Source: Pseudomonadota bacterium
GTDB lineage: Bacteria > Pseudomonadota > Gammaproteobacteria > Pseudomonadales > Pseudomonadaceae
Assembly: GCA_023431055.1 (NCBI GenBank)
Contig: JAEYXX010000009.1
Span: 1-53,267 of the forward strand
DNA: 53,267 bases
Direction of reading: 5' to 3'
The translations under genes were made by a program, and so were the position numbers. Below the pieces are notes generated by a model that was not told the DNA's origin, searched no databases, and saw only the letters and a program-made list of their open reading frames with translations. Within the stretch, counting starts at the first letter, position 1. The number at the start of each line of letters is the position of its first letter. Shown here piece by piece: positions 1 through 9,583 of the stretch.

Positions 1-315
1 CAGACCTACATCGAGCAGTGCCTGAGCGGTCGCAAGGGTCCGGTCATCGCCTCTACCGACTACATGAAGCTGTTCGCCGAGCAGGTTCGTCAGTGGGTGC
101 CGAGCAAGGAATACAAGGTCCTGGGCACCGACGGCTTCGGCCGCAGCGACAGCCGCAAGCAGCTGCGTCACTTCTTCGAAGTGGATCGCAACTGGGTCGT
201 GCTGGCCGCCCTGGAAGCCCTGGTAGACCGCGGCGAAATCGAAGCCAAGGTGCTGGCTGACGCCATCACCAAGTTCGGCATCGACGCCGACAAAGCCAAC
301 CCCCTGGACTGCTAA
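1..315 (+). CDS. aceE: Pyruvate dehydrogenase E1 component (3' end only)
   Basis: The reading frame is open from base 1 and ends with TAA at 313-315, so only the last 104 residues are present. The tail (TDGFGRSDSR, then LRHFFEVDR and VVLAALEAL) matches the C-terminal domain of homodimeric E1 of the pyruvate dehydrogenase complex, which decarboxylates pyruvate and acetylates the lipoyl group of E2. aceF starts 11 bp downstream behind a good Shine-Dalgarno (AAGGAG), which is the usual aceEF operon. The N-terminal and thiamine-binding parts lie outside the window. Confidence 0.97.
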   Translation, partial: QTYIEQCLSGRKGPVIASTDYMKLFAEQVRQWVPSKEYKVLGTDGFGRSDSRKQLRHFFEVDRNWVVLAALEALVDRGEIEAKVLADAITKFGIDADKANPLDC

Positions 316-326
316 GGAGCGTAGCG

Positions 327-2300
327 ATGAGTGAGTTGATTCGCGTACCCGACCTCGGCGGCGAAGGCGAGGTGATTGAACTGCTGGTGAAGGTTGGCGA
401 TCGCATCGAAGCCGATCAGAGCGTACTGACCCTGGAGTCCGACAAGGCCTCCATGGAAGTGCCCTCGCCCAAGGCCGGCGTGGTCAAGGAACTGAAGGTC
501 AAGATCGGCGACCGCCTGAAGGAAGGCGACGAACTGCTGGTGCTGGAAGTCGAAGGTGCCGCGCAAGCCGCGCCTGCGCCGAAGGCCGAAGCCGCACCTG
601 CCGAAGCCCCGAAAGCGGCCGCTCCGGCGGCTCCTGCCGCTGCCGCGACCAGCAGCAGCGTGCAGGACGTGCATGTGCCGGACATCGGCACCGACGGCAA
701 GGTCAAGGTTATCGAAGTCATGGTCAAGGCCGGCGACACGATCGAAGCCGACCAGTCGCTGATCACCCTGGAGTCCGACAAGGCCTCCATGGAAATCCCC
801 TCGCCGGCTGCCGGCGTAGTGGAAGAAGTGCTGGTCAAGCTGGATGCCGAAGTCGGCACCGGCGATCTGATCCTCAAGCTGCGCACCGCTGGTGGCGCAA
901 CTGCCGACGCTGCTCCGGCTCAAGCCGCAGCACCCGCTGCTGCGCCAGCCGCCGCACCTGCTCCCGCTGCCGCAGCCCCGGCTGCTGCTTCGGTGCAGGA
1001 CGTACACGTGCCGGACATCGGTTCCAGCGCCAAGGGCAAGGTCATCGAGATCATGGTCAAGCCCGGCGACAGCATCGAAGCCGACCAGAGCCTGCTGACC
1101 CTGGAATCCGATAAGGCCTCCATGGAGATCCCCTCGCCGGCTGCCGGCGTGGTGGAGCAAGTGCTGGTCAAGCTGGATGACGAAATCGGCACCGGCGACC
1201 TGATCCTCAAGCTCAAGGTAGCCGGCGCAGCACCCGCTGCCGCTCCGGCGCAAGCCAGCCAGGAAGTGCATCGCGTGCCGGAAGGTGCGGCGCCGGAAGT
1301 GGCCGCCGAAGTGCGCGCCATCGCCTCGCTGTCGGCAGCTGCCGCCGAAGTCGCCAATGCGCCCAAGCGCGATGCCGCCAAGGTGCATGCCGGCCCGGCC
1401 GTGCGTCAGCTGGCCCGCGACTTCGGCGTGGAGCTGGCGGATATCGCCGGCACCGGCCCGAAAGGTCGCATCCTCAAGGAAGACGTGCAGGCGTACGTCA
1501 AGGCGATGATGCAGAAGGCCAAGGCCGCTCCGCAGGCGACTGCTGCAGCCGCTACCGGCGGCGCCGGCATTCCGCCGATCCCGGCCGTGGACTTCAGCAA
1601 GTTCGGTGAAATCGAAGAAGTGGCGATGACCCGCCTGATGCAGGTCGGCGCTGCCAACCTGCACCGCAGCTGGCTCAACGTACCGCACGTGACCCAGTTC
1701 GATTCGGCCGACATCACCGACCTGGAAGCCTTCCGCGTCGCGCAGAAGGCCGTGGCGGAAAAGGCCGGCGTCAAGCTGACCGTGCTGCCGCTGCTGCTCA
1801 AGGCCTGCGCCCATCTGCTCAAGGAGCTGCCGGACTTCAACAGTTCGCTGGCGCCGAGCGGCAAGGCGATCATCCGCAAGAAGTACGTGCACATCGGCTT
1901 CGCCGTCGATACGCCGGACGGCCTGCTGGTACCGGTGATCAAGAACGTCGACCAGAAGAGCCTGCTGCAACTGGCCGGCGAAGCGGCCGAGCTGGCCGAC
2001 AAGGCGCGCAAGAAGAAGCTCTCGGCTGACGACATGCAGGGCGCCTGCTTCACCATCTCCAGCCTCGGCCACATTGGCGGCACCGGCTTCACGCCGATCG
2101 TCAACGCGCCGGAAGTGGCGATCCTCGGTGTGAGCAAGGCCACCATGCAGCCGGTCTGGGACGGCAAGGCCTTCCAGCCCAAGCTGATGCTGCCGCTGTC
2201 GCTGTCCTACGATCACCGCGTGATCAATGGGGCAGCCGCGGCGCGCTTCACTCAGCGCCTGTCGCAGCTGCTGGCGGACATCCGCACCATCCTGCTGTAA
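327..2300 (+). CDS. aceF: Dihydrolipoyllysine acetyltransferase, pyruvate dehydrogenase E2
   Basis: This 657-residue protein has three N-terminal lipoyl domains. Each carries ESDKASME, with lipoylated lysines at residues 40, 152 and 263. Ala/Pro-rich flexible linkers separate them. A peripheral subunit-binding domain (about 352-392, AGPAVRQLARDFGVELADI) follows, then the catalytic domain ending in SYDHRVINGAAAARF. The active-site motif reads DHRVING where E. coli has DHRVIDG; the Asn form is also known from Azotobacter/Pseudomonas E2, so it is not a defect. The protein transfers acetyl from lipoyl to CoA in the cytoplasmic PDH core. The gene is cotranscribed with aceE, and a strong intrinsic terminator follows. 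Confidence 0.98.
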   Translation: MSELIRVPDLGGEGEVIELLVKVGDRIEADQSVLTLESDKASMEVPSPKAGVVKELKVKIGDRLKEGDELLVLEVEGAAQAAPAPKAEAAPAEAPKAAAPAAPAAAATSSSVQDVHVPDIGTDGKVKVIEVMVKAGDTIEADQSLITLESDKASMEIPSPAAGVVEEVLVKLDAEVGTGDLILKLRTAGGATADAAPAQAAAPAAAPAAAPAPAAAAPAAASVQDVHVPDIGSSAKGKVIEIMVKPGDSIEADQSLLTLESDKASMEIPSPAAGVVEQVLVKLDDEIGTGDLILKLKVAGAAPAAAPAQASQEVHRVPEGAAPEVAAEVRAIASLSAAAAEVANAPKRDAAKVHAGPAVRQLARDFGVELADIAGTGPKGRILKEDVQAYVKAMMQKAKAAPQATAAAATGGAGIPPIPAVDFSKFGEIEEVAMTRLMQVGAANLHRSWLNVPHVTQFDSADITDLEAFRVAQKAVAEKAGVKLTVLPLLLKACAHLLKELPDFNSSLAPSGKAIIRKKYVHIGFAVDTPDGLLVPVIKNVDQKSLLQLAGEAAELADKARKKKLSADDMQGACFTISSLGHIGGTGFTPIVNAPEVAILGVSKATMQPVWDGKAFQPKLMLPLSLSYDHRVINGAAAARFTQRLSQLLADIRTILL

Positions 2301-2331
2301 ATCGTTTCGAGCACGCCACGCTCGCATCCTC

Positions 2332-2360
2332 AACCCCGCCCATTTGGGTGGGGTTTTTTT
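2332..2360 (+). terminator. Rho-independent terminator of aceEF
   Basis: A 10-bp stem (2332-2341 with 2346-2355, one G-T wobble) and a 4-base loop ATTT are followed by a run of T to 2360. It sits 32 bp after the aceF stop, a textbook intrinsic terminator. Confidence 0.93.
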
Positions 2361-2456
2361 CGTCTACGCAAAACCACGGCCGAGTTGATCCCGGTCACGG
2401 CCTTTAGCGCAGCAGCCGCCATGATCGCGCCATCGATATCGATCCGGCGCACTCCC

Positions 2457-2897
2457 ATGCTCTATCTGCTGCTGAAATTCGTTCACCTGACTGCAGCCGC
2501 CTTCTTCATCGGCGGCGTTTTCTTCGAAGTGATGATCCTCAGCCGTGCCACCCGCGAGCTTGCGGATGAGGCCAAGGCGGGCTTCTCACGGGCACTCGGA
2601 CGGCGGGCGCGCCAAGTCATGCACTGGGTGGTACTGGCGCTCTATGGTGCCGGCCTGGGCCTGGCCTGGCATTACCGCGCGGCGCTGCATGCACCGTTGG
2701 CCAGCAGCTTCGGCATCCTTCTCAGCCTGAAAATCACCCTGGCCCTGAGCATACTCGGGCACTTTCTGCTGGTGGTGTTCCTGATGCGCAACGGCCGCAT
2801 GACAGCGGCACGCTCGCGACGCATTCATCTGAGCGTTCTGCTGCAGATGCTGGCCATTCTTTTTCTGGCCAAGGCCATGTTCCTGCTGAACCTGTGA
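2457..2897 (+). CDS. Small integral membrane protein, CopD-like
   Basis: The predicted protein has about 146 residues starting at MLYLLLKFVHLTAAAFFIGG. An in-frame ATG at 2385 would add 24 residues without membrane character, so I chose 2457; neither start has a clear ribosome site. There are four hydrophobic segments (about 4-22, 52-72, 78-100, 120-142). The first has a histidine in the KFVH-TAAAFFIGG context seen in CopD/DUF2269-like membrane proteins. Function is unknown; a copper or heme/redox role is only suggested by family resemblance. The gene ends 8 bp before the convergent gene at 2906. Confidence 0.75.
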   Translation: MLYLLLKFVHLTAAAFFIGGVFFEVMILSRATRELADEAKAGFSRALGRRARQVMHWVVLALYGAGLGLAWHYRAALHAPLASSFGILLSLKITLALSILGHFLLVVFLMRNGRMTAARSRRIHLSVLLQMLAILFLAKAMFLLNL

Positions 2898-2905
2898 GGG
2901 CCAGG

Positions 2906-3439
2906 TCAACCCTTCTGCACGTTACGGATCAGAAAGCTCAGGGCCTTTGCCAACTCGCCCGCGCCCTGATGGTCACGCACGATGCTCAGCAACTCGCTGC
3001 CATCGACCGGATTGAGCAGCACACAACGGATACCGCCGGTCGGACATTCGTAGCGGATGAACGGGTCGATACCGAACACCGAAACACGCTGATTGTGCAC
3101 GGCGATGGCAGTCCCCTGCACGTCACGGCGCTCCTCGCGCAGAATCAGTTCGCCGGCATTGCCGACAGCGAAGCGGTAGAGCAGATCCTGCCGCTGCGCC
3201 TGGCCAACCTGGTAGCCGGCGCGCAGGGCGTAGGTTTCCAGCAGGGCATTGTTGTGCGCCAGCAGTGCCTGACGCTCGTTGTCGGTCAGATACAGACGCT
3301 TGAGCCCGTCCAGGTAAGCGGCCTGGTCAGCGCCCTGCAATGCCCCCTTTTCATCGGCACCGGCCAACGCCGGGATGGCAGCAGAAAGCGTCGCCCCCAA
3401 CAGCATTGCCATCAGTTTCCTTGTCAGTCTTGCTTGCAT
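2906..3439 (-). CDS. Hypothetical exported protein
   Basis: This 177-residue protein has a Sec signal peptide (basic start MQARLTRK, a hydrophobic stretch, likely cleavage after PALAGA near residue 28). The mature part has no motif I can name. It contains two cysteines close together (RYECPTGGIRCVLL), which could pair in the periplasm. It is transcribed away from the dipA-like gene and converges on the membrane protein at 2457-2897. I do not recognise the family. Confidence 0.8.
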   Translation of the reverse strand: MQARLTRKLMAMLLGATLSAAIPALAGADEKGALQGADQAAYLDGLKRLYLTDNERQALLAHNNALLETYALRAGYQVGQAQRQDLLYRFAVGNAGELILREERRDVQGTAIAVHNQRVSVFGIDPFIRYECPTGGIRCVLLNPVDGSELLSIVRDHQGAGELAKALSFLIRNVQKG

Positions 3440-3575
3440 GATGCACCCTTGCCGAACGCTATAGTGAAGTAGGCCTGAGCCCTAGCCTCCGTCCAAGCCG
3501 CTACGCCCTGGTAGCAGCGGTCTGTGCTGAGAACGGAAGCCTCGCCTGGTCAGCATACTGGAAGCCCAACGCCCA

Positions 3576-6278
3576 ATGAAAAGCCATCCCGATGCTGGCA
3601 CCCGCTCAGCAGCCGAGGTTGTGACGCAGTTGCCAGTACCATCGCGGCTCGGCATGTTGCGTTTCGAGCGCTTGAACGAGCCAAGCTGGGCGCTGCTTTT
3701 TCTCGACCCGGCCTGTGAGCGCAAACTCGGCATCAGTGCCGCCGATCTGTGCGCATTGGTGGACGCCCCCTACGCCAGCCTGATGGAGCCGGAAGCGCGT
3801 TATCGCCTGCACGATGCCATCCAGCAGCAGCTGCTGCAGCACGCCCATTATCTGGTGCGCTACACCCTGCATACGCCGCAAGGCGCACTGAACATCCTGG
3901 AAGTCGGCGAGTCCTTCAAGCAGCGCAATCGCCAGCTGCTGCGCGGCTATCTGCTGATCGCCGATGACAACTTCGACACCTTCCCTCCTGGCGAGCTGGA
4001 GCTGCATAGCCAGAATCAGAACCTGCGCAATTCGCTGCAGCAGTACCAGCGCACGCAGGAAAATCATCTGCAACATCTGGCCCGCTCGCATACCCAACAG
4101 CAATTGATCGTACGCCTGGCGCGCCAGCGCTATGCTTCCAGCGATCCGCAACAGGAAGCCGCCGAGCTGATCACCCAGGCCGCCTGCGAATTCTACGGCG
4201 TGGCCCGCGCGGGCATCTGGCGCGTGGGTACCCAGAGTCTCGACTCCATATCGCTGTACCGTCGCGATCTGGACCGCCACGAGCAATTGCCCTCGATAGA
4301 CGCACGCAACTTTCCGCATTACCTGGAAGCGCTGCACAGCGGTCGGGCGATCGACGCTCACGATGCGCAGCACGACCTGCGCACCCGCGAGCTGGCGCCC
4401 GGCTACCTGGAGCCACTGGGCATCACCTCGATGCTCGATGCCAGCATTCGTATCGAAGGCGAAGTGGTCGGCATCCTCTGCCTGGAACACATCGGCCCCA
4501 AGCGTATCTGGCAGGCCGACGAGATCGCCTTCGCCGGCGAGCTGGCCGATCAGTTCGCCCAGGTGCTGGTCAACCAGGAGAAGCGCTCGGTCACCCATGC
4601 GCTGTACCTGTTCCAGCGCGCCGTCGAGCAGAGCGCCAGCGCCTTCCTGCTGGTCGACCGCGACGGCCGGGTGGAATACGTCAACCCCAGCTTCACCGCC
4701 ATTACACTGTACAGCAGCGACGAAGTCTGCGGCCATCGCCTGTCGGAGCTGCCAGCCCTGGCCAACCTCAGCGACCTGCTGTTCGATACCGATTCGAGCC
4801 TGGCCGAGCACAGCAGCTGGCAGGGCGAGTTTCGTAGCCGGCGCAAGAACCTGGAGCCCTACTGGGGCCACCTGTCGATCTCCAAGGTGTATGGCGACGA
4901 CGGCGAGCTGACCCACTACATCGGCATCTACGAAGACATCACCGAGGCCAAGCTGGCCCAGCAGCGCATCGAACGCCTGGCCTACACCGACAACCTGACC
5001 AACCTGGGCAATCGTCCCGCCTTCATCCGCAGCCTTGAACAACGCTTTGCCCAGAACCTACGGAGCCTCGGCCTGCTGCTGGTGGACATCGACAACTTCA
5101 AGCGCATCAACGACAGCCTCGGCCACCAGACCGGCGACAAGCTGCTCTCGGCCCTCGCCCGGCGCCTGCGCAACAGCCTCGGCGCCAAGGGCACCCTGGC
5201 GCGCTTCGCCAGCAACGAATTCGCCATCCTGCTCGACGGTGGCGATCAGGACATGGGCCTGCGCGTCGCTCATCAGGTGCTGCAGACCTTGGACAAGCCG
5301 CTGTTCGTCGATAACCAGTTGATCAGCATCACCGGCTCGCTTGGCCTGGCCCTGGCCCCGGAACACGGCGACGACCCGCAGACGTTGATGAAGCACGCCG
5401 GCCTTGCCCTGCACAAGGCCAAGGCCAACGGCAAGCATCAGGTGCAGCTGTTCACCGAAGAGCTCAATGCCGAGGCCAACTACAAGCTGTTCGTCGAGAA
5501 CAACCTGCGCCGAGCCTTGACCCAGAGTGAACTGGAGGTGTTCTACCAACCCAAGCTGTGCCTAAAAAACGGCCAGTTGCTGGGCCTGGAAGCGCTGCTG
5601 CGCTGGCACCATCCGGAGAAGGGCATGATCCGCCCTGACCAGTTCATCAGTGTCGCCGAGGAAACCGGCCTGATCATTCCCATCGGCAAGTGGGTAGTAC
5701 GTCAGGCCTGCCGCATGAGCAAGCAGATCGCCGCCATCGGCATGGGCGAACTGCAGGTGGCGATCAACCTGTCGCCCAAGCAGTTCTCCGACCCCGACCT
5801 GGTCGGCTCCATCGCCGCCATCCTGCACGAAGAACAGCTCGATCCGCGCTTGCTGGAACTGGAGCTGACCGAGAGCCTGCTGCTGGAAGCCACCGAGGAC
5901 ACCCGCCACCAGCTCGGCCGCCTAAAGAGCCTGGGCCTGACCCTGGCCATGGACGACTTCGGCACCGGTTATTCCTCGCTCAGCTACCTGAAGAAATTCC
6001 CCATCGACGTGATCAAGATCGATCGCAGCTTCATCAAGGACATCCCCGACAATCAGGACGACATGGAGATCACCTCGGCGGTGATTGCCATGGCCCACAA
6101 CCTCAAGCTCAAGGTGGTCGCAGAAGGCATCGAGACTGGTGCCCAGCTCGGTTTCCTGCGCCGCCAGCAATGCGACGTAGGTCAGGGCTACCTGTTCGAC
6201 AAGCCGATTCCCGGCCGCGAACTGATCGACAGCCTGCGCCGCTACCCCTGCCGGCCACAGGCCGACCAACGGACGTAA
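3576..6278 (+). CDS. dipA: c-di-GMP phosphodiesterase DipA (PAS-GAF-PAS-GGDEF-EAL)
   Basis: The protein has 900 residues. An N-terminal PAS-like segment (about 25-140) is followed by a GAF-type region (about 190-330), a PAS domain (about 350-465), GGDEF (about 475-635) and EAL (about 640-890). The GGDEF signature is degenerate: ASNEF at 545-549, so cyclase activity is unlikely. The EAL part keeps EALLRW (E672), [29 protein letters not shown] and VVAEGIET, so it should hydrolyse c-di-GMP. Length, degenerate GGDEF and position after aceEF match P. aeruginosa DipA/Pch (PA5017), which acts in biofilm dispersal and chemotaxis. There is no membrane segment, so the protein is cytosolic. Confidence 0.93.
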   Translation: MKSHPDAGTRSAAEVVTQLPVPSRLGMLRFERLNEPSWALLFLDPACERKLGISAADLCALVDAPYASLMEPEARYRLHDAIQQQLLQHAHYLVRYTLHTPQGALNILEVGESFKQRNRQLLRGYLLIADDNFDTFPPGELELHSQNQNLRNSLQQYQRTQENHLQHLARSHTQQQLIVRLARQRYASSDPQQEAAELITQAACEFYGVARAGIWRVGTQSLDSISLYRRDLDRHEQLPSIDARNFPHYLEALHSGRAIDAHDAQHDLRTRELAPGYLEPLGITSMLDASIRIEGEVVGILCLEHIGPKRIWQADEIAFAGELADQFAQVLVNQEKRSVTHALYLFQRAVEQSASAFLLVDRDGRVEYVNPSFTAITLYSSDEVCGHRLSELPALANLSDLLFDTDSSLAEHSSWQGEFRSRRKNLEPYWGHLSISKVYGDDGELTHYIGIYEDITEAKLAQQRIERLAYTDNLTNLGNRPAFIRSLEQRFAQNLRSLGLLLVDIDNFKRINDSLGHQTGDKLLSALARRLRNSLGAKGTLARFASNEFAILLDGGDQDMGLRVAHQVLQTLDKPLFVDNQLISITGSLGLALAPEHGDDPQTLMKHAGLALHKAKANGKHQVQLFTEELNAEANYKLFVENNLRRALTQSELEVFYQPKLCLKNGQLLGLEALLRWHHPEKGMIRPDQFISVAEETGLIIPIGKWVVRQACRMSKQIAAIGMGELQVAINLSPKQFSDPDLVGSIAAILHEEQLDPRLLELELTESLLLEATEDTRHQLGRLKSLGLTLAMDDFGTGYSSLSYLKKFPIDVIKIDRSFIKDIPDNQDDMEITSAVIAMAHNLKLKVVAEGIETGAQLGFLRRQQCDVGQGYLFDKPIPGRELIDSLRRYPCRPQADQRT

Positions 6279-6328
6279 TACGCCTCACTGCGCGTAGTCC
6301 ACTACCTGCCCACTTCCAGGAGACCGAC

Positions 6329-6982
6329 ATGGTTCTGCGTTCCCAGATTCTCGTCAACAAGAACGCCCTTCCCACTGCCGAGCAGGCTCTGCCCGGTCGT
6401 GCCGAGCCGCTGCCGGTGGCCGACACCCACTATGTCAACGGCAACCCGATCAAACCGCCCTTCCCTGCCGGCCTGCAGCAGGCAGTATTCGGCCTGGGCT
6501 GCTTCTGGGGTGCCGAGCGACGCTTCTGGCAGCAGCCGGGCGTGTTCAGCACGGCGGTCGGCTACGCCGGCGGCTTTACCCCCAACCCCACCTACGAGGA
6601 GGTCTGCTCCGGCCTGACCGGGCATACCGAGGTGGTGCTGGTGCTGTTCGACCCGAAGCAGACCAGTTTCGAGGCGTTGCTCAAGGTGTTCTGGGAGGCA
6701 CACAACCCGACTCAGGGCATGCGTCAGGGCAATGACCAGGGCACCCAGTACCGCTCGGCGATCTACTGCCACGACGAAGCTCAATTGAGCGCAGCCAAAG
6801 CCAGTCAGGCACGCTTCCAGGCCGAGCTGGACAAGGCCGGCCTGGGCAGCATCACCACCGAAATCCTGCAGGCGCCGACCTTCTACTATGCCGAGACCTA
6901 TCACCAGCAATATCTGGCGAAGAACCCCAATGGCTATTGCGGCCTGGGAGGAACCGGCGTATGTCTACCCCCTGAATCCTGA
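6329..6982 (+). CDS. msrA: Peptide-methionine (S)-S-oxide reductase MsrA
   Basis: This 217-residue protein reduces methionine-S-sulfoxide in oxidised proteins. The catalytic cysteine is C58 in GCFWGAER. Resolving cysteines are C204 and C212 in the tail [10 protein letters not shown]. The start [15 protein letters not shown] has a good ribosome site (CCAGGAGA about 8 bases upstream). An open frame continues upstream through dipA but is only a shadow. Length is typical of the long proteobacterial MsrA with an N-terminal extension of about 50 residues. It follows dipA by 50 bp, as in other pseudomonads. Confidence 0.97.
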   Translation: MVLRSQILVNKNALPTAEQALPGRAEPLPVADTHYVNGNPIKPPFPAGLQQAVFGLGCFWGAERRFWQQPGVFSTAVGYAGGFTPNPTYEEVCSGLTGHTEVVLVLFDPKQTSFEALLKVFWEAHNPTQGMRQGNDQGTQYRSAIYCHDEAQLSAAKASQARFQAELDKAGLGSITTEILQAPTFYYAETYHQQYLAKNPNGYCGLGGTGVCLPPES

Positions 6983-6998
6983 ACGCAGGTAGAGAGTC

Positions 6999-7196
6999 GT
7001 GGAGCTGAGCAGCATTTCCAGCCAGGTATCGAGTCAGGCATCGGCGCAAATCTCCGCGCAGATGTCGCTCCTGCTGCTGCGCAAGACGCTGGAGCTGCAG
7101 GCCGCCAATATCACCGGGCTGGTGCAGTCAGCTGCACCGGTCAGCGCCCCCAGCAATCCGCCTCACCTGGGCAACAGCATCGATGTGATGGCCTGA
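6999..7196 (+). CDS. YjfB-like small protein (putative motility family)
   Basis: This 65-residue protein starts at GTG (6999) behind GGTAGAGAG. The sequence is Ser/Ala/Gln-rich (ELSSISSQVSSQASAQIS), then a helix LLLRKTLELQAANITGLVQ and a Pro-rich tail. This layout resembles the YjfB family, small proteins labelled putative motility proteins, of unknown biochemical role. It starts 16 bp after msrA and may be cotranscribed. Confidence 0.7.
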   Translation: MELSSISSQVSSQASAQISAQMSLLLLRKTLELQAANITGLVQSAAPVSAPSNPPHLGNSIDVMA

Positions 7197-7272
7197 TCGG
7201 AAGAACTGCTGCCATCACGGCATCGGCCGGACTAGAATCCCGGGCAATTAGCCATCACTGGACGAGCCCGGC

Positions 7273-8523
7273 ATGCCTGCCACTCTCCCCACCATCACCC
7301 CCGATCAGCTTTGCGTCGGCCTCTACGTTCATCTGGACCTGAGCTGGTGGGAGCATGATTTCGCCTTCAGCAATTTCAAGATCAAGGACGAAGCGCAGAT
7401 TCGCGCCTTGCGCGCGCTCAACCTGAAGCAGCTGCGCTATGACCCGGCGCGCAGCGACTGCCCGCCTCTGGAGCTCGCCGAAGAAGCACCGGCGCCCTCC
7501 CCCATCGAACTGCCCGTCGATCCGCAAGCACAGGAACGTCAGGAGCGCGCGCAGAAACTGCGCCAACTGCGCAGCCGCCTGGCCGAGGTGGATCGCCGCT
7601 TCATCGAGGCCAGCCAACGCATCAAGACGCTCAACCAAACCCTGCGCAGCCGCCCGGAAGACGCCATGCGCCAGGCCGGCGCCATCGTCAGCGAGATGGT
7701 CGAGACGCTGCTCGGGGCGCCCGGCGTGGTGCTGCATGGCATCACCGGCAAGGCGGCCGAGGACAGCTACTTCCATGCGTTGAACGTCACCGTGCTGTCC
7801 CTGCTGCTCGGGCGCCAGCTCGGGCTCGACAGTGAGGCCTGCCATAGCCTCGGTCTCGGTGCGCTGCTGCACGATATCGGCAAGCTGGAAGTGCCGAGCA
7901 AGGTGCTGCTCAAGCCCGAACCCCTGACGCGCCCGGAGCAGCAGCTGCTGCAGATGCACACCGAGTTCGGCCTGCGCATCGGGCAGAAGCTGATGCTCGA
8001 TGACGAAGTGCTGCGCATCATCCACGAGCACCACGAACACTGTGACGGCAGCGTCTACCCGCGCGGCTTGCGCGAAGCCGCTATCGGCCGCCTGAGCCGC
8101 CTGGTAGCCATCACCAACCATTTCGACGGCTTGTGCAACCCGCTCGACCCGCGCCAGGCGCTGAGCCCGCACGAAGCCCTGGCGCTGATGTTCAAGCAGC
8201 AGCGCGAGCACTTCGACGAAGTGGCATTGAAGGCCTTCATCCGGGTCATGGGCATCTACCCACCCGGTAGCCTGGTGCAGCTGGAGGATGAGCGCTATGC
8301 ATTGGTGCTGGGCATGAACCCGAGCCAGGCGCTCAAACCGACGCTGATTGTCTACGATGCCGAGGTTGACAAGGAGGAAGCCCTGATCCTCGATCTCGTC
8401 CAGGAGCCGAAGCTGACCATCGCCCGCAGCCTGCGCCCTTCGCAGCTACCGCTGGAGGTGCTGGAGTACCTCAGCCCAAGGCGCAACCTGAGCTATCACA
8501 TCGAGTCCAATCACAAGCCTTGA
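7273..8523 (+). CDS. HD-GYP domain phosphodiesterase-like protein
   Basis: This 416-residue protein has an N-terminal DUF3391-like region (about 5-130, including a Glu/Arg-rich helix) and an HD-GYP domain (about 140-310). Metal ligands are visible: H200-D201 in LLHDIGKLEVP and the paired histidines of HEHHEHCDG. The GYP triplet is VYP (residues 261-263, in DGSVYPRGL), which departs from the canonical DGSGYPxGL. A C-terminal segment (about 320-416) follows. The family hydrolyses c-di-GMP; the altered GYP makes activity or partner binding uncertain. It sits among other c-di-GMP and redox genes and is probably cytosolic. Confidence 0.88.
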   Translation: MPATLPTITPDQLCVGLYVHLDLSWWEHDFAFSNFKIKDEAQIRALRALNLKQLRYDPARSDCPPLELAEEAPAPSPIELPVDPQAQERQERAQKLRQLRSRLAEVDRRFIEASQRIKTLNQTLRSRPEDAMRQAGAIVSEMVETLLGAPGVVLHGITGKAAEDSYFHALNVTVLSLLLGRQLGLDSEACHSLGLGALLHDIGKLEVPSKVLLKPEPLTRPEQQLLQMHTEFGLRIGQKLMLDDEVLRIIHEHHEHCDGSVYPRGLREAAIGRLSRLVAITNHFDGLCNPLDPRQALSPHEALALMFKQQREHFDEVALKAFIRVMGIYPPGSLVQLEDERYALVLGMNPSQALKPTLIVYDAEVDKEEALILDLVQEPKLTIARSLRPSQLPLEVLEYLSPRRNLSYHIESNHKP

Positions 8524-8550
8524 ACCCTTGTAGGGAGTCGGCGCCACGGC

Positions 8551-8640
8551 TCGCGGATTTCATCCGGGCTACGCGCTGCAGGCAAGAGCAGTGTGCGGCT
8601 CGCTTGTAGCTTATGGCTTGCCGCTTGCGGCTTCTTCTAT
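8551..8640. repeat. Half REP unit plus short CTTGTAGCTT-type repeats
   Basis: GCGGATTTCATCCGGGCTACG (about 8560-8580) matches, in reverse, the arm of the REP pair at 34259-34325. It is followed by short iterated GCTTGTAGCTTATGGCTTGCC-type sequence that runs into the last codons of rlmJ. No partner arm is seen, so it is a single unit. It may help end transcription between the convergent HD-GYP and rlmJ genes. Confidence 0.6.
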
Positions 8641-9465
8641 CAGCCAATCCAAACGCCAACCACCCTGGCCTTGCCCCAGCGCGTCGGCCAGCCAGGGCAG
8701 CAGTTGCTTGAGCTCGTCCTCAAGCCCCCATGGCGGGTTGCTGATCACCAGGCCGGAACCGGTCAGGCGCGTCGCATCGTCGGGGGCGTGTACGTATAGC
8801 TCGGCGCGCAGCAGCTTGGGTGCTGCACTCTTTTGCAGATCACGGTAGAAGCGTGCCAGCTGGCGCTCGTCCTTGATCGGATACCAGATCGCCACGATCG
8901 CCTGACGCATGCGCCCATGCGCCTCATTCAACGCCTCAACACAGCGTTGCAGCTCGTCCGCCTTCTCGAACGGCGGATCGATCAACAGCAGCACGCGTTT
9001 CTCGCGGGTCGGCATCAGCGCCCGCGGCACCAGCCAGCCCTCGCCCAGGTGCACCGCTACGCGACGGTCGCCGCGCATGTTGTCCTTGAGCAGGCGGCCG
9101 TCCTCGGGGTGCTTCTCGTTGAGCTGCAGACGATCCTGCTCACGACTGAGCAGGCGCGCCAGCTCAGGCGAACCCGGGTAGTAGCGCAATTCGCCATCCG
9201 GGTTCATCGCCCGCACCACCTCCAGATAGGCTTCCACCGCATCCGGCAGCTGCGTGGCCTGCCAGAGGCGGCCGATGCCTTCCAGGTACTCGCCGGTACG
9301 GCTGGCCTGATCGCCCTGCAGATCGTACAGGCCGAGGCCGGCATGGCTATCGAGATAGGCAAAGGGTGCCTCCTTCTTCGACAGCAGGGCGAGCAGGCGG
9401 GTCAGCACCAGGTGCTTGAGCACGTCGGCGTGATTGCCGGCATGGAAGGCGTGGCGGTAGTTCAT
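8611..9465 (-). CDS. rlmJ: 23S rRNA (adenine2030-N6)-methyltransferase RlmJ
   Basis: This 284-residue protein methylates A2030 of 23S rRNA using S-adenosylmethionine. The start MNYRHAFHAGNHADVLKHLV is diagnostic of the family. The catalytic motif DPPFE is at 163-167, and the late motif SNPPWGLED fits the fold. The last codons (ASGKP) lie in repeat-like DNA, so the C-terminus may have drifted. It stands alone, convergent with the HD-GYP gene and divergent from the nitronate monooxygenase gene. Confidence 0.96.
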   Translation of the reverse strand: MNYRHAFHAGNHADVLKHLVLTRLLALLSKKEAPFAYLDSHAGLGLYDLQGDQASRTGEYLEGIGRLWQATQLPDAVEAYLEVVRAMNPDGELRYYPGSPELARLLSREQDRLQLNEKHPEDGRLLKDNMRGDRRVAVHLGEGWLVPRALMPTREKRVLLLIDPPFEKADELQRCVEALNEAHGRMRQAIVAIWYPIKDERQLARFYRDLQKSAAPKLLRAELYVHAPDDATRLTGSGLVISNPPWGLEDELKQLLPWLADALGQGQGGWRLDWLIEEAASGKP

Positions 9466-9583
9466 GTGCGAGTCCTCGAATCAGGCGCGCAGTTTAACAG
9501 GGAGGCGACTAGCATTGCGGCTTGCTCGATCGTGCCTGCAAGGCCTAGGCTGCCTGCTCCTCAATGGACAGCGAGAACCCGCG

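Noticed and set aside
312..2333. 673-codon open frame opposite aceF
   Set aside because: Shadow of the GC-rich, repetitive lipoyl domains; no family match and aceF is certain.
5690..6328. Possible N-terminal extension of msrA into dipA
   Set aside because: The frame is open by chance over the EAL region; MsrA has a good start and ribosome site at 6329.
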